From Cyanodermella asteris (taxonomy: Eukaryota; Ascomycota; Lecanoromycetes; Ostropales; Stictidaceae), in the NCBI GenBank assembly GCA_900618795.1, contig UYJD01000002.1, positions 983,150 to 1,047,149 on the forward strand: a DNA stretch of 64,000 bases. Reading direction: 5' to 3'. Numbering within the stretch: position 1 is the stretch's first letter; each line of letters begins with the position of its first letter. Position numbers and translations under genes: made by a program. Under the pieces are notes generated by a model. The model saw only the letters and a list, made by a program, of their open reading frames with translations. It was not told where the DNA came from and did no database searches. Shown in pieces: positions 21,992 to 33,749 of the stretch.

Positions 21992-22731
21992 ATGATCCTG
22001 CGCGTTGAAAAGTTGACGCGCAAAGCGTTCGAGCCATTTGGCTTCGTTGTTGATGTACCTCTCAACGACAATGGAAAAGCTTACCCTCCACCTACCCTCG
22101 CCAACCAGGGTAGCGCACTTCGCTACGGGGACATATCTTTTCTGACCTGCAACTACCCTGAGGCTGAGCCGGCTAGGCCAGTTTTCTCACTGTTCTCATG
22201 CTCACCTCGCTCAATCGCTGGCAGCGATGGCCTGCTCCGACTGGAAGTATTGGAGAAGCACCCGTACACTTCCCAGACGTTTTCACCATTGGGTCTCGAT
22301 CCCGATAGCTCGACATGCTTGTATGTTACTTAGTCCCTAAACAACCGAGTGCACTTTGAATTTGACCCCTATGCTCTGATCATGCCGTGCTGCGCGAATG
22401 TTTGTGGTGGCTGATGCACGTCGACAGTCTTATAATCGTGGCACATACACTACGCAGTACGATCGACTCGAAAGACGCGGGCCCTGACCTGAGCAAAGTC
22501 AGAGCTTTCGTTGCCAATGGTTGTCAAGCCGTAACATACGCGGCAGGCACGTGGCATGCACCTATGATTGTCATCGGCGAGAAGCCGGTAAATTTTCTGG
22601 TTATTCAGAACATGAACGATGTGCCAGAAGACAATTGCAAGGAGGTGTGTATTGATACAGCCAGGGAAAGTATTCTCGTTCCTACAAAAGGACTTCTCGA
22701 CAGAAGAACGCCAAACGTGTCTAAGCTCTGA
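21992..22731 (+). CDS. DAL3: Ureidoglycolate lyase
   Basis: Two exons (21992-22320 and 22428-22731, intron 107 bp, GTATGT to ACAG), 210 residues. The N-terminus ILRVEKLTRKAFEPFGFVVD and the later LEVLEKHPYTSQTFSPLG and AAGTWHAPMIVIG are the family signature; the latter carries the active-site His of this cupin-like fold. The splice joins STC to FLIIVAHTL, restoring the usual strand. The enzyme cleaves ureidoglycolate to glyoxylate and urea, the last step of allantoin breakdown, so it lets purine-derived nitrogen be used. The start at 21992 was chosen because family similarity begins at once, although the frame is open further upstream. No other allantoin gene lies in the window. Confidence 0.9.
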
Positions 22732-23150
22732 GGCAACACGCCCAAATCAATCCTGTGATCGAGGCATCAGGTTGTGACGGAGGTCACGACCGGCGTGAAA
22801 GGCGGCCCGCTCGGCTCCGTGCTAAATATGGGGTCTTCAAGTTGGAACAGGTTTAATGCATGACTCAGCCATGACATTCTGCAACTTGACCGAGCCCCGT
22901 GGTGTCAACGGCAGGTGGCTTGTCACCTGTGATTGAATCAGGGCAGATGCCACGGAAGGACGAGCAGTTGCACAGCGAAAATTGCGGAACACGTCTACTA
23001 TACATGAGTTCATCACATGTCCAGGATGAAGGGGCCCAGCGCCACATTCAACCAGTATCGCCAGATTGTCCGGCATTTTTACACCGTCCAAGCAAATAAA
23101 TGTGATGACCAATTATCGTTATGCGTGAATACCGTGACAGAGATCTAACA
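22732..23150. other. Convergent intergenic region
   Basis: These 419 bases separate the 3' ends of the ureidoglycolate lyase and MFS transporter genes. No gene is seen; only 3'-end signals are expected. Confidence 0.4.
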
Positions 23151-24976
23151 CTATGATGTCCGTTGTTCGGTCATTCTTGATACAGCTGAAGTCAACATGC
23201 TGATGGCCGCACCTAGAAAGAGAGCGCCATTGAAACTCGCAAGAAGCCAGAACGGTGCTGCCGGAGTGTTGCCATCAAACAGGAGGCCGCCCACCTTCGT
23301 CAGAAGTAAGATGCCCAGCCCGCCGGCAAACGAGTACATGCCTGCTATTGATCCTTTGATTCCTTGTAAATCCTGGTCTTTCCCAGCCATCTCTCGATCT
23401 ATGGACGTCCTTAGATCTTGCTGGCCCAACCTTGATGGGTTATCCGACAGTAAAGGGGTCACACTGGAACTCTGGCCGAGATCTTCGTCGCGTGCTGCTT
23501 GTTCCGATGCTTGTTCCGGTCGTACGTGATGTCCATCCCTCTGATGACGCGCCTCGTTCCGTGCAATAGCATGGCTTAGCAAGCCAAGACTACAAACAAT
23601 GGCACCGACTTGACTTATCCCCACAAGCACTGCTACAGGGAAGATGAAAGATCCAATGGTGCCTTGACGGATCCTAGGGTCATCCACAATGGCAAGAATC
23701 GCGTAGGCTGTCACACCAGATGCGGCAGCCACCAAGATAGGTGCATGCCGCTGGCGTAGCCTCTCGGACACAAAGCCGAACAGTGGGGCACAGACCAACG
23801 CAGAAAGCTGCGAGACTCCGGTGATGATTGAAGAGAGCTTGTAGGCATCCTTGCATTCGTTTTTCGCGTTCGCTGGGTCATCGATTTGACAGCGGCCAGA
23901 TTGGATATAGTAAGCGTTGATCCACAAGGGTATAAATAGTGAGATTCCAACCGAGGAGGCGCGTGCGACAAAGCCTCCAAGATAAGCCAAGCCGATGGCA
24001 CGATCTTCGAAAGCAGCCCTGATGGCTCCGTATGGCATTCTCAAGAATGTTATCAAACCCCCGGTGTTCGCAGCATTAGTATTGACGTTGTTGCTCGCAA
24101 TGTTGCGTAGACCGAAGAAGGTGATGAAAGCGGCTGAGAATGCTACGACACCAACGACATAGAACGTGTCTTTCAACGCCATTGCAGCAGTCATATGGTG
24201 GGCCTGGAAATAGAGCGGAAGTCTGAGGAATCCAAAAACGGCCACAAGCGCTCCACACCCGGCGGCCATGCCAACTAACCCGGCGATGCGAAACGAGCCG
24301 GAGCCTGCTTGTTCAAGGTGCTTGTCATGCGAGTCAGAGAGATCATCGTTGACGGTCGTTTCGGAAGGCGCCGTGTCATTCGTGGGTTCGGAAGCATCCC
24401 GTGACAACCCAGCTCGCGCGTTTACAGTCAAAGATGGTAGCACAGCTGTGACCATTGTTGTTGCACCTGCCGCGCCAATGCTGAACAACATGCGAACCAG
24501 AAGAAGGCCCGGGAAGACACTACTAGCATTGGCAAAGCAGAAGAGCGAGACACCGATGATGGAATAGCTGACCACAACAACCTAAAGCAATAAGCAGCGC
24601 CCATCTAGGTTGGGGGGACACTTACAGTTCGAGGTCCGATTTTGTCAGACACTACCCCCCACAGTGGACACGCCACGATGGCGATCAATTCGTCCACGAA
24701 GCCTAGCGTCCCAACATTGTCCCCGACGTGCTTGCGGTTTTTGAGAATGTCTGTAATGACGAAGGATATGGAGGCGTTGACGAAAACAAGAAACGTGATG
24801 GACAGTAGACAAACAATCAGCAAATAAGTCGCAACCTGGGCTATAGTGCCACGAAACATGATTAAACCAGATAACCAGACAAGCGGTATAGACCGCTCTC
24901 GGACGGGAAACGGTCGTCTTCTGGAGTCAAGGTCGCGACCGGTGAAGTGAAACCACCTATCCTCCACTCGACGCAA
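23151..24976 (-). CDS. Major facilitator superfamily transporter (5' end uncertain)
   Basis: Two visible exons: a frame ending at 24626 and 24581-23151 (intron 44 bp, GTAAGT to TTTAG), about 590 residues with some twelve hydrophobic segments. Exon 1 ends with ELIAIVACPLWGVVSDKIGPRT, the MFS motif A between helices 2 and 3 (normally GxLxDRxGRR). A long hydrophilic loop lies in the middle and another before the last helices (EQASEQAARDEDLGQ region). The first open codon at 24976 is TTG, not ATG; the nearest in-frame ATG is at 24859, inside the first hydrophobic stretch. A missing upstream exon is likely, since RPFPVRERSIPLVW before that ATG looks like a genuine cytosolic lead-in. The substrate cannot be told from sequence. 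Confidence 0.82.
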
Positions 24977-25490
24977 GCCAAGACGTTGTTCGGGAAGCCT
25001 TCATCGATGAGAATCTAGCAGAGAATTTCCGCAAATGCACGAATGGGGGCTGAAGCTGTTCTTCAGCACGTGGTAAGGGCGATCGTCCGGGTAGACTCTT
25101 CAAGCTGCCACTGTACGTCACGCTTCTGACAACGTCAACTCGTAAACTCCGTAATACCCGGACGCCGGCGTGTTCACTCGCAAGCTGACCTTACTATCGT
25201 CTGCAAAGATCAAAGCATCTTGTCCCCTTCACACTCTTTGTCCTTGTCCCAATTCTTCGCCTGCCATCGGCGGATCCATAGGTCTTGAAGACTCCCAAAG
25301 TCGGCCCCTCAAAAAGCTGGTCAGAGCTATTGGGACACGCCCCATTCAGCCCGAGCTGTACGAGCATGCTCGCGTATCGCGATACGGGCAGACCATGACG
25401 ATGAAGCAAGAGTAGGGGTTATCACAGTGGATGTAACAATACACATTCTACCTTCACATTCCTGCATGCGGACGGGGCTCGGTCTACAAG
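24977..25490. promoter_or_regulatory. Divergent promoter region between MFS transporter and HRD1
   Basis: About 500 bases between divergent genes. It must carry both promoters, and possibly a small first exon of the transporter. No specific site is assigned. Confidence 0.45.
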
Positions 25491-27758
25491 ATGATGAGAC
25501 TTACGGCCTACGCCGGTTCGTCAGTTGCGCTAGCGGCTGGCGTTCTGCTCAAAGCCCTGAATCAGCGAGTCAACTTCTACTCGGCATGCGTGTACCTCTC
25601 TCAGAGTAATGCATGTGTCATCGTTCTGGTGAACTTGCTTGTTCTTATCATTGGAACCCTCGTGTTTGGACTGCAGCGACTACTCTACGGTCCTCTTCGC
25701 CCCATCGAAGCCGAGCAGCTCTATGACCGAGCTTGGTTTGCCGTCACCGAGACATGTCTGGCCATGACCATGTTCCGAGAAGAGATTGGCGTCTGGTTCT
25801 TCTTGTTGTTTATATCGTTGCTCGTGGGCAAGGCGTGGGGCTGGATTGGTGAGGGCAGAGTTGAGATATTAGATCAACAACCTCCGGCGAACCCAAGATT
25901 GTTCCACGCACGGCTGTCTATCTCACTCCTCCTCTCGCTATTATTTGACGTGTATCTGCTAGATTATTCCGTTGGCACGGTACGTCGCCAAGCTAAAGCG
26001 AACATGATGGTTATGTTCGCCTTCGAGTTCGCCGTTCTCACAGCCGGCTCCGTCTCAACGGCACTCCGCTACATGATCTCGCTTCACGAAGCCGCAGTCA
26101 TAAAGAAACAAACAGAAGAGAAAATCCGAGAGCTACGAGAGCAGCGCGCACGAGAACGCCGAGAAGCAGCTTCCAGCGAAGGCGAGGCTAATTCAGGTGT
26201 CGACGAGGATATTGATGAAACGGACATTGATGTTCCTGGGTGGGAAGACAAGGGCCGTTGGGTCTTTTATCTCGAACTCATGACAGATTTGGTCAGATTG
26301 ATCTTGTATCTGACCTTCTTTTGCGTGTTGTGTGTCTTCTACGGCCTTCCTATCTACATTATCAGGGACGTCGCCATGGCCATTCGATCATTTTATAAGC
26401 GGATCAACGATTTTATAAAATACAAGCACGCCACACGAGATATGAACGAGCGTTATCCGGACGCTACAGCCGACGACATATCCGAAAGCGACGTGTGTAT
26501 AATATGTCGCGAGGCCATGCGACCTTGGGAGCAGGGCAACGAAGCTGCTGGATCCCAATCCGATCAAAGGCTTCGACCCAAGAAGCTACCTTGTGGTCAT
26601 ATTCTCCACTTTGCATGCTTAAGAAGCTGGCTTGAGAGACAGCAAATATGTCCAACGTGCCGACAACCTGTCATCAGGATACAGTCAGTTGATGGTCTGG
26701 CCAACCAGCAACGACCAAATGCTGCAGCACCTGATGCTCCGGCACAACCGAGGCCTGCGGATCCAGGTGCTCAGCCCGCTGCTCGTCCAGAACAAAACCA
26801 TAACAGAACACCTCGAGACGCTGCTCCAGAACCCCAAGCAGACGACAGGAATGGATGGCGTCGTTTCCAGCTTGGACCGTTGAGACTCGATGTGGGCGCT
26901 TGGCAAGAGCCGGCTCGTCCTCCCGGACCTCCACCAGTTGAAGCACCTCAGCCAGGTTCACAGGCGCCGCAAACCCGATCGAGCCAGAGAAGCCCAATGC
27001 CTCAGCTTGGCGCCGTGCCAGTGATGCCACCTCGGCTGCAGAGGCCGGTGCTTGGACCTGCCACCGCTGAGGCAACCACTATGCAGATGCAGATCGATCT
27101 TATGGAGCAGCAGGTCCTGCAACAGATACATAGCCTGCGTGTCACGGTGGGTCATATTTCTCGTGTACGTGCATCGCAGGAAGAGCTTGTTCGATTGCAT
27201 GGGCTACAGCATGGGGGAGCCCCTCCCTCTGTTCAAGTTTTCCGCAGCGACCCTTCGCGCCGACCAATGCAAGCCGGGTCCGAAGGCCTGCCCCAGGGAT
27301 TGGTCTTGCCTGATGGTTGGTCGCTCCTGCCTCTGAACAGATCTGCAGGGGGCTCCACCCAGGCTGTGAATGTGCCAGATCCCAGTCAAGCCACAAATAC
27401 AGGTGAAGTTCGAGCCGGACAGGTGAACAATTATGGTTCAGCTGCAACTCCTCGCTCCAACGATGGCCAGTCTCGTCGCCCTAGCCAGCAAAATCAGTCA
27501 AGGGAGCCAGATGTTGAGTCAGCAAATGTTGAGAGAGGCAGATCGGTGCCCACAGCGTCAGTTCAACCAGGAACAGGGGAGTCCAGAGCGGCTTCTTCCA
27601 ACCTTGTTGGCTCACAGTCATTCAGCACGAGGCAAAGTTCTCAGCCGTCCGCTCACAGCGGTGACGATCGTGATCAGTCTCGACCGAACGAAGACGCGTT
27701 GCCATGTTGGGAAGCCGCTTCACAGACTGACCATGCTGATGCGGGTAGTCCGGCGTGA
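25491..27758 (+). CDS. HRD1: ERAD E3 ubiquitin ligase HRD1 (synoviolin type)
   Basis: A single exon of 755 residues from ATGATG at 25491. Several membrane segments fill the first 310 residues or so (for example [44 protein letters not shown]-like near 290), with a charged loop of Arg/Glu repeats between the fourth and later helices. A RING-H2 finger lies at about 336-391: CIIC, then [13 protein letters not shown], then CPTC. The rest is Pro/Gln-rich and disordered; an amphipathic block around [20 protein letters not shown] may be a coiled coil, as in HRD1 proteins that bind partners at the C-terminus. HRD1 sits in the ER membrane, forms the retrotranslocation channel with HRD3 and DER1, and ubiquitinates misfolded proteins. 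Confidence 0.94.
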   Translation: MMRLTAYAGSSVALAAGVLLKALNQRVNFYSACVYLSQSNACVIVLVNLLVLIIGTLVFGLQRLLYGPLRPIEAEQLYDRAWFAVTETCLAMTMFREEIGVWFFLLFISLLVGKAWGWIGEGRVEILDQQPPANPRLFHARLSISLLLSLLFDVYLLDYSVGTVRRQAKANMMVMFAFEFAVLTAGSVSTALRYMISLHEAAVIKKQTEEKIRELREQRARERREAASSEGEANSGVDEDIDETDIDVPGWEDKGRWVFYLELMTDLVRLILYLTFFCVLCVFYGLPIYIIRDVAMAIRSFYKRINDFIKYKHATRDMNERYPDATADDISESDVCIICREAMRPWEQGNEAAGSQSDQRLRPKKLPCGHILHFACLRSWLERQQICPTCRQPVIRIQSVDGLANQQRPNAAAPDAPAQPRPADPGAQPAARPEQNHNRTPRDAAPEPQADDRNGWRRFQLGPLRLDVGAWQEPARPPGPPPVEAPQPGSQAPQTRSSQRSPMPQLGAVPVMPPRLQRPVLGPATAEATTMQMQIDLMEQQVLQQIHSLRVTVGHISRVRASQEELVRLHGLQHGGAPPSVQVFRSDPSRRPMQAGSEGLPQGLVLPDGWSLLPLNRSAGGSTQAVNVPDPSQATNTGEVRAGQVNNYGSAATPRSNDGQSRRPSQQNQSREPDVESANVERGRSVPTASVQPGTGESRAASSNLVGSQSFSTRQSSQPSAHSGDDRDQSRPNEDALPCWEAASQTDHADAGSPA

Positions 27759-27936
27759 GCAAGGCAGTGACGAACACTGCCACCTGATGAATCTGGTGGA
27801 CAAGCTACATAGCCTGTTTGATATTTAGGTTATGGCATCAATTCATGAATATTGTATGAGCTATGTCGTTTGCAAACACAGAACCCAAGCACAATCATGT
27901 GCTGCAATTGCAGTCGAAGCCTCCTGGAGACGACTA

Positions 27937-29180
27937 TTAAGTATTGTTCGCGTGAACGCCTGAGTCCGATCCAGCAAAATTGCCAATATCCTGTAGGGAT
28001 GGACAGCCTGGCACTTCCTGCGTGCAAATCACGATCCCGGCTTCAGCTGACTTGGTGCCCTCAGCTTGTCCCATTTCCACGTCGATCTCGTAGCATTCTT
28101 TGATGTCCTTCTCAGAGAGTCCAGGACCTCCGTACATTGCCCAGGGATCCGATCTACTTCTTGGTGTCAGCGGACTGCTGATTGTCAGCACTGTCTGCCT
28201 GGCTACTTGCTCCTTTTTCGATTCGGACTTTCTCAGGCTGGCAGGGACCAGACTTTGAGGAATAGCTTTAGCGAACAGAGGCCTGAGGCATGGCAGGCAA
28301 ACTGATACGATAGCCATGTTGACCTCTGTGGAACTCCACATGGCAAGGTCGACCAGGTTCCACGTTATATTGAGACGCTCATAGTCATGATTAAAGTCGA
28401 AAGTCTCTGCCTCGAGCACGATCTTGAGTCGGATGCCGGAGATTATGGTCACGAAGAAACCAGACGCAAAGACGCCGCAGATGAGCAGTTTGTTCAGGAA
28501 GGAGGAGACTTGGAGTCGAGAGCAGAGCATGATCGGCAGGCTGATCATCAGCACGTCCGTTGCAATGTTGACAACACCAACAGCAAGGTACCAGTCGTTC
28601 ATGTTGACATTGCAGACTCCGCCAATTTGCTTATCCCAAAATGCCCGCGTAGGTCGACATTGCAGAACGGAGAGAAGTGTGATGGCCAAGCCCCAGATAG
28701 CAGTGGCCGCGCTCAAGGTCCACAAGTACCACTTGATCCATCGCTGACCAGCGCAGGTAAAGACACGGCGATAGAGATAGAGTAAGCTGAACTTGGCCAG
28801 CGCGATACTATACGCGTACACTAATTGTGCGATGAAGCCGCTATATCTAGTCAGTCGAAATCCAGTTTTGTATCGCGCTTTTGTACTGACCAAATCATTC
28901 CGATGCGAAGTTTGTTGAAGGTGACATCGCCTATGGGTCTGCCAAACCCGTGAGCGAGCCATATCCAAAGCAGGCAGAAGTAGCCAAGAGCGAAGGCGAG
29001 TGAAGGCAGCGTGAGCCAGTCATCCCAGGATAGCTTGGTCTTGGAGATACGGCGAGCCCAAAACCGGAGTCCAACGAAGACGACAGCCGTGACGGTGGTG
29101 AATGTCTGCGCCGATATCACCTTTGCCCTTTGATCTCCATCGCCTGAGATGTGTACTAGAACCTGATCTCCGGGGTCCAT
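27937..29180 (-). CDS. PTH11-like fungal rhodopsin-fold membrane receptor
   Basis: Two exons (29180-28891 and 28840-27937, intron 50 bp, GTCAGT to ATAG), 397 residues. Seven hydrophobic segments fill the first 290 residues. Family marks include a conserved WDDW-type motif (KLSWDDWLTL) after the first loop, FSLLYLYRRVF in helix 3, LQCRPTRAFWD in the second outer loop, and the late LAMWSSTEVNMAIVSVCLPCLRPL block. The C-tail is cytosolic, with Ser/Pro sites. This is the fungal rhodopsin-like family (Pfam Fung_rhodopsin), broad in plant-associated ascomycetes; PTH11 itself senses host surface cues in Magnaporthe. It lacks the extracellular CFEM domain found in some members. Ligand and G-protein coupling are unknown. 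It converges on HRD1 with only 178 bases between stops. Confidence 0.88.
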
Positions 29181-29885
29181 GGCCAAATTTGTCACTGTTG
29201 GAATAGACAAAAATGACGAGAGTGACGACTATATGGGCTTGCAACGATTCGACTGACCCGCGACGGCCAGCCAGCACGCCTGATGAGCGAAGTCGCGACC
29301 GAGCTCAGATACTCTCTGACTGGTATTGTTGCGCGAACCAGGAACAGTCATGGGCCTAGAGAAGGACGATTTTGCGCGGGCATTTGAAGGAAATTTCGTG
29401 TACGCCATCTTTCCTTCGTTTGCCATGATGAGTTTCGCGAGGCTGTCGAGTAGCCAATTCGAACGCAAGCATAGGCGGAGGGTTGAACGCCAGCTCATGC
29501 AGCCCAACGTGGCGTAAAGTTAACAGACCCAGCCAGAAGGGTCTCCAGCAAGCCACTCGGGAAATTATACTGTAGGCAGACACAAAGCTTGTTCCGTCCC
29601 GCTTCTATCTTGCGGTTGACACTGATAGCGCCTTGCATGCCGTCGCATGATCATACACGATCTGTCGAGTGGTTGTGACAATCTAGAGAACGTGCTCACG
29701 CGAGTTGATGATTCCAGGCCATAGCGGGAGTAGTGCAGGAGCCAGGGTGCGATATAAGCGCCGAAGCATGGCTGAAAGCTGGGGTGCCTTGAAGCGCCAA
29801 TGGTACGGCGACGGAGCTTAATTGCCGGATTCAGCAGCGTTCCAATCCCATTCCAGAACACAATCTGCTTTCCACAACTTGATCC
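29181..29885. other. Upstream region of the PTH11-like receptor
   Basis: About 700 bases of normal GC content with only short overlapping frames. It holds the receptor promoter and leads to the AT-rich block. No gene is supported. Confidence 0.4.
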
Positions 29886-30071
29886 TTAGCTTTTGGCGCG
29901 CACAAAGTCGCTGCCCTGTGCACTGTCATCAAACGTTGCCTCTCCTGGCTTCGGGGTACCTTGCAGAGCAGCACTTCCAGGTGCTCTGTTCGCTGTCGGT
30001 GTGCAATATATAGTTGCGCAACATGCCGGGCTGGAGAAAGCAGCTGGCAAATTCGTTGGGATCGTCTTCAT
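29886..30071 (-). CDS. Possible 61-residue small protein beside the AT-rich block
   Basis: A frame from an ATG at 30071 to the stop at 29886. It reads plausibly (MKTIPTNLPAAFSSPACC, then TPTANRAPGSAALQGTPKP, ending in an acidic GSDFVRAKS) and looks like a small disordered or mitochondrial fungal protein. The opposite strand is also open over the same bases, with a hydrophobic reading, so chance cannot be excluded. It is the last gene-like sequence before GC content collapses at about 30190. No family is recognised. Confidence 0.25.
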   Translation of the reverse strand: MKTIPTNLPAAFSSPACCATIYCTPTANRAPGSAALQGTPKPGEATFDDSAQGSDFVRAKS

Positions 30072-33000
30072 TCAAAAAGCTTCACCGTTCCTAGCGTGAT
30101 GCTCTGTGGCGATGGTACGAAACGTGGCATACCAGGACATCCTACCCTTGGAGTCGCTCGTTAGGTGCTTACGAGACTTGGAGGAGCAAATGGCTGGCGT
30201 AAGTACATGAAAAAAGAGCATCTTTAAATGCCCTGCTTTAGGGAAAGCATGGTCGAGAGGTCAGGAATGACTATGAATTTTTCAAGTTTACAAGAAACAA
30301 AGTTGTCAAATTTTTAACATATACTAACGTCTGTAATCTTTTGTTAGAGTTGGTTTAGCTTTTCAATATGATATGAAGCTTCTAACTTACAGTTCTACGT
30401 GGAGTAGTCTATGCTTATATCAGATACTGCTAAATTGTTGGGCCTTTTTCTTTACTATATGATTAGGCTTATTTGAAATACTATTATTAGGTCGTAATGT
30501 TTAGCTGCATAGCTAGAACTAGAACATAGTGCAGAGTCATGTGAATGTAACAACTGCTACAACAATATTTACTATAGTAGACGATAATCTAGTAGAGATG
30601 CTGTGAGAATTCTGCAAGAATATTCTGATCACTGCATTACCAGCCCAATATTAAGGTAACGATGTTAAATTAAACAGCTTTGTAGACGTTCTCTAGTAAG
30701 ATTTTATAGTATAAAAGTTACCTTAGAAACTACTAGAGTGTTATGTTTAGTGTCACGAGTCTAGTCACTTCTTCAGTAGGGATAGTCAACTACAGAAATC
30801 CACCTTAACTTTTAAGCGCTACCTCTTACAGCTTTTAGATCTAGATAAAGAGATAAATTCTACCCTTTTGCTTTCGGTCAGAGGTGCTATTTATCTATAT
30901 TTTCATTTGCTAGCCGGCTACTCCACACTAAGAGTCTATCTCCTACTAATACAAGGCCCCCCGGAGGCACGTAGTCACTTTTCCTATTATTTAACCAAGG
31001 CCAACGCCTTTCGTTCTGATTGGGCCTTAATATTGTTCAGAAGTTGTAATTTCTAAGCTTGCCCTTGACATTTGAACGGTATTCAGTATACTAATACTAT
31101 CAATCATTAAAATGCTATCGCAATAATAGAAATAGCAGTACAATGACAACTCTAAAAACTGCAGCAAAGCTGTAGTAATAGTCGTACTTTTGCAGAAATA
31201 AGAAGCAAAAATAACTACAGAACTCAGCTAGCGATTTTAAGAGCTTTTGATGTGCAAATAGTCCAAGAGTTGCAAAGACTTAAGAAAGATCTATCATCTA
31301 TTGATGACGTCTTTAACTACTCACTTGCTATAATCAGATGCCTTGTTTTGGTTTTCATGAATTTCTTGTCATGTTAAAAGAACTACAATAGATGGCTACA
31401 TATTGAAAGCTAGATTGTGATTTCTCGGAAAATATAAGAAGTTACTCAATAATGCATGAATGCAAATCTTTGGAGTATGATTGAGAAACTTTATATTAGT
31501 TTCTATAGAAATATCAAATATAGCTTTCTACTATGCCTCGAGTACTTCTATAATAGATACTAGGCTTAAGTATATACTTTTTCCTACAAGGATTATTAAT
31601 CATATCAGGAGCTCAGTAGTACAAGAGTCTAGAGAGCTTGTACTAGTCCTAGCTGTTTCTGTTGTTACAATATAGTCAGTTACTAAAAGCTAGCTTTTGA
31701 GCTTTCTGAGGAAAGTTGCTGTATGGATGCTTATTCTAACTATAGTGATATTGATGCAGAACTACGACATAATAATATGTCATTGCCTTATAGTGCCTCA
31801 ATGTATGGTTGCAAAGCTGTCTTACTACTCGAAATAAGGTTCTGTGACCCGTGCCACGACTATAGCATTGTCATTGATTTTGAACTGTGAAAATGTTGAA
31901 CAAAAAATATTCACAGTACTTGAGTGTTCGTAGTAATAGTGCGAGAGAAGACCCTTCATTTTGAAATTTAGTACAAGTATCATGATACAGTAAGCATTAT
32001 TCAACGCTGCGCATTGTGATTTGAGGTGACATAAATATGATATTACATCTCTATGACTTTGTAGAAAGATTCTTGGAATAGAAGCATTATTTAAACTTGT
32101 AGTAACCCCTAACGGATCTGTGATATCGTGGCAATATTGCAGTACTGTGATAAGCTTATGTCAAGAGATTGTACAGCTATGACACAGCATTTGAACAATA
32201 TTGCACTATGAAACATGAATTTATAATGTTATTCTTTGCTTAAGCAGTAAAGCGCTTAGAAAATAGAGTACTGTTGCAAAGCCAATTTGCGCTTGTCTAG
32301 CAACGTTAACCTAGCTTTCGATCATGAGAATGCTACAAATGAAATACAGTGTTGTTAGAATAAATATATAATACTATTACAGTATCGAATGTACAATAAC
32401 CACTTCAATATTATAGCATAAAACTACGCTACTATATCTTTACAAAGTTCAATAGAGTGGTTTTTCCACGAATTCAACCTGGTAAGCTATTCATAGGTTG
32501 AATTTGAAATATAATCTAACATAATATAGTGTATTTATTGTGAACCTTGATTTCAACTCTATAGACTATCAAGCGCGCAATATCGCAATTGCAAGATGAG
32601 ATTTGGTCTATTGAAGCTATAAACATCAATATTAAGAAAAGAATCGTATCATAATTACACAATGTGTTACAATTTCAGCTATATGGTTGCAATGTTAGAA
32701 TAAAATAACGCAATAATCTACCCGTATTCCAAGCAAGCTATAATGCCATTAATAAGTATTAACTAAGACTATTCTATAAAAGAGATAGCTTTACCGTAAT
32801 GGTGGTGCAGTATTAATTCTAGTCGTTAGTACAGTTCATCAACATGGGACTGCACAATATTTGCTTTATAATGCTGTAATTTTTATACCTGATAGGCCAC
32901 TTATATTTTCGCTGGATATAATCATAAGTTTGGATCTCTCCTTTTGCAATGTTTGAACTCAAGACTAAACAGTTGCTTTATACTTATTCTATTTTATTTT

Positions 33001-33596
33001 ATTGTTATCCCACTAATTTATCATCATTATTGCTAAAGTTGCTATCCACATTACTATCAACTGCAATGCAGCACCTAAATGTTCGTATGTTGTTGGACGG
33101 TGTTTACAGTGAACTAAAACTTAAAATACCAATGCATTAAGCTATTCTAAGTTCCTTAAGCAAGTAAAGTCCTATAATCTGAACAAAGCCTGTTTGTATT
33201 GTCTCAATCCTGTATATATACCAGTGAATTACTTTCTAAGACTGCAGAGTGTTCATAGCGATATTTCTAAATACTATTGGAGCAACTAGTCAGTCAAGAC
33301 TGGATCTTTACAACAATTGTGCGCAATCCTAATAGCTTGTGATGAATCATCAATTAGCTAGATAGTAACAAGTTGCATTTGGCAATATCACTCTGGTTAT
33401 ACATATAGATAAAACTACTGGTGACTTCTTCTTTATAGAGTAGTAGATCAAGACTTCCAGAGCTTATTTCAACAGCCAAGAAAGTCTAGTGCCGTATTCA
33501 GCCTATATCACCAGCTTAAAACAAATGATGAAGATTAGCTAGACGTGAAATGAGAGACATAAGAATTGTTACATGTTTAAGCTATATCGACTAAAG

Positions 33597-33749
33597 CTAG
33601 TCTACTTACTAAGCTAGTCTCCTTACTAAGCTAGTCTACTTACTAAGCTAGTCTCCTTACTAAGCTAGTCTACTTACTAAGCTAGTCTCCTTACTAAGCT
33701 AGTCTACTTACTAAGCTAGTCTACTTACTAAGCTAGTCTACTTACTAAG
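33597..33749. repeat. Tandem repeat, nine copies of a 17-bp unit
   Basis: Nine head-to-tail copies of CTAGTCTACTTACTAAG with no length change. Copies 2, 4 and 6 differ by one base (TCC in place of TAC), so the first six copies form three 34-bp dimers and the last three are plain monomers. Dimer growth followed by monomer growth is the simplest history. The copies are far better preserved than the DNA around them, so the array is young or is kept uniform. Confidence 0.95.

Noticed and set aside
23151-24976. MFS gene considered part of an allantoin-use cluster with DAL3
   Set aside because: Allantoin permeases belong to other transporter families (NCS1 or DAL5-type), and this loop layout does not match DAL5.
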